64,000 bases of DNA from Saitoella complicata NRRL Y-17804 (taxonomy: Eukaryota > Ascomycota > Saitoellomycetes > Saitoellales > Saitoellaceae). This document shows, piece by piece, positions 63,776 to 64,000 of the stretch; positions within the stretch are counted from its first letter, which is position 1, and each line of letters starts with the position of its first letter. The position numbers were made by a program, and so were the translations under genes. Location: the NCBI RefSeq assembly GCF_001661265.1, contig NW_017567013.1:186001-250000 (forward strand), read 5' to 3'. Below the pieces are notes generated by a model that saw only the letters and a program-made list of their open reading frames with translations, was not told where the DNA came from and did not search any database.

Positions 63776-64000
63776 GCGGATGTAAGATGATTCGGAAAGA
63801 ACAGATCGCTGCAGGCGAACAACAGACAAAGAGACGGGGGTATGTCTAAGTGGGGAACCGCCCAGAATAGAGGGGGGTTTGGAGGAGTTGCAGATCCGGG
63901 AGGACCATAGCAGTAACAGTGGCAGTAGGGTCTTTAGCTCTTATGCAAGGATCGGCGGTCTTGCGACCTTCATGACGGTATAGATCGCACATACAACTAA
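63776..64000. other. 3' flank of the HIT gene to window end
   Basis: 225 bp, no ORF or motif seen. Confidence 0.4.

Overview
This window is ordinary euchromatic DNA from a filamentous or dimorphic ascomycete-type fungus. The evidence is compact genes at about one per 1.9 kb, a Zn2Cys6 regulator, and fungal-only families (Dsc4, Kre33, yapsin-like protease, SUT-type alpha-glucoside transporter). Introns are very short, with GTRNGY-like donors and CTAAC/CTGAC branch sites. I placed 38 introns by hand from protein homology and frame continuity; all are 48-66 nt. The mix of fission-yeast-like genes (Fun30/Fft3, Sut1-type transporter, Dsc4, Snt2) with a complex I assembly factor suggests an early-branching ascomycete such as a Saitoella/Protomyces-type Taphrinomycotina. 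That placement is an inference and not secure.

Layout. 1-5 kb: C-terminal part of a Zn2Cys6 transcription factor, a gene-poor 1.9 kb stretch, a small Ser-rich ORF behind a TATA box, and a GPI-anchored wall protein. 5.5-18 kb: a WrbA/Ycp4 flavodoxin with an optional tail, the Snt2 chromatin reader, an unknown three-exon gene, a class 3 lipase, protein phosphatase methylesterase (PPE1) and the tiny V-ATPase assembly factor VMA21. 18-30 kb: Fun30-type remodeller, the CENP-A chaperone Scm3, a 363 nt assembly gap, COQ7, a membrane-anchored cysteine synthase, NDUFAF7, methylthioribulose-phosphate dehydratase and Dsc4. 31-47 kb: SUT transporter, aspartic protease, Mph1/FANCM helicase, HIRIP3 histone chaperone, carboxylesterase, Rfc2, glucose-6-phosphate dehydrogenase, TFIIS and actin-capping protein beta. 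47-64 kb: two identical tRNA-Lys(CTT) genes, Snu114, ERG10, Kre33, a repeat-bearing probable mitochondrial protein, ERO1, SmG, a triose-phosphate/nucleotide-sugar transporter, a third identical tRNA-Lys and a HINT3-like HIT protein.

Most genes are unrelated housekeeping functions; neighbours do not form a pathway cluster. The loosest theme is chromatin and replication (Snt2, Fun30, Scm3, Mph1, HIRIP3, Rfc2). Mph1 and HIRIP3 share a 177 bp divergent promoter. I see no transposon, retroelement, virus-derived copy, CRISPR array or secondary-metabolite cluster, and no evidence for a new multi-gene system. The most interesting points are gene-structure details: a retained-or-spliced intron in the flavodoxin gene that would switch between a soluble form and one with a Cys-ended tail, a start codon that is probably an exon of its own in CAP2, two 21 nt microexons, and an uncharacterised spliced gene next to Snt2.
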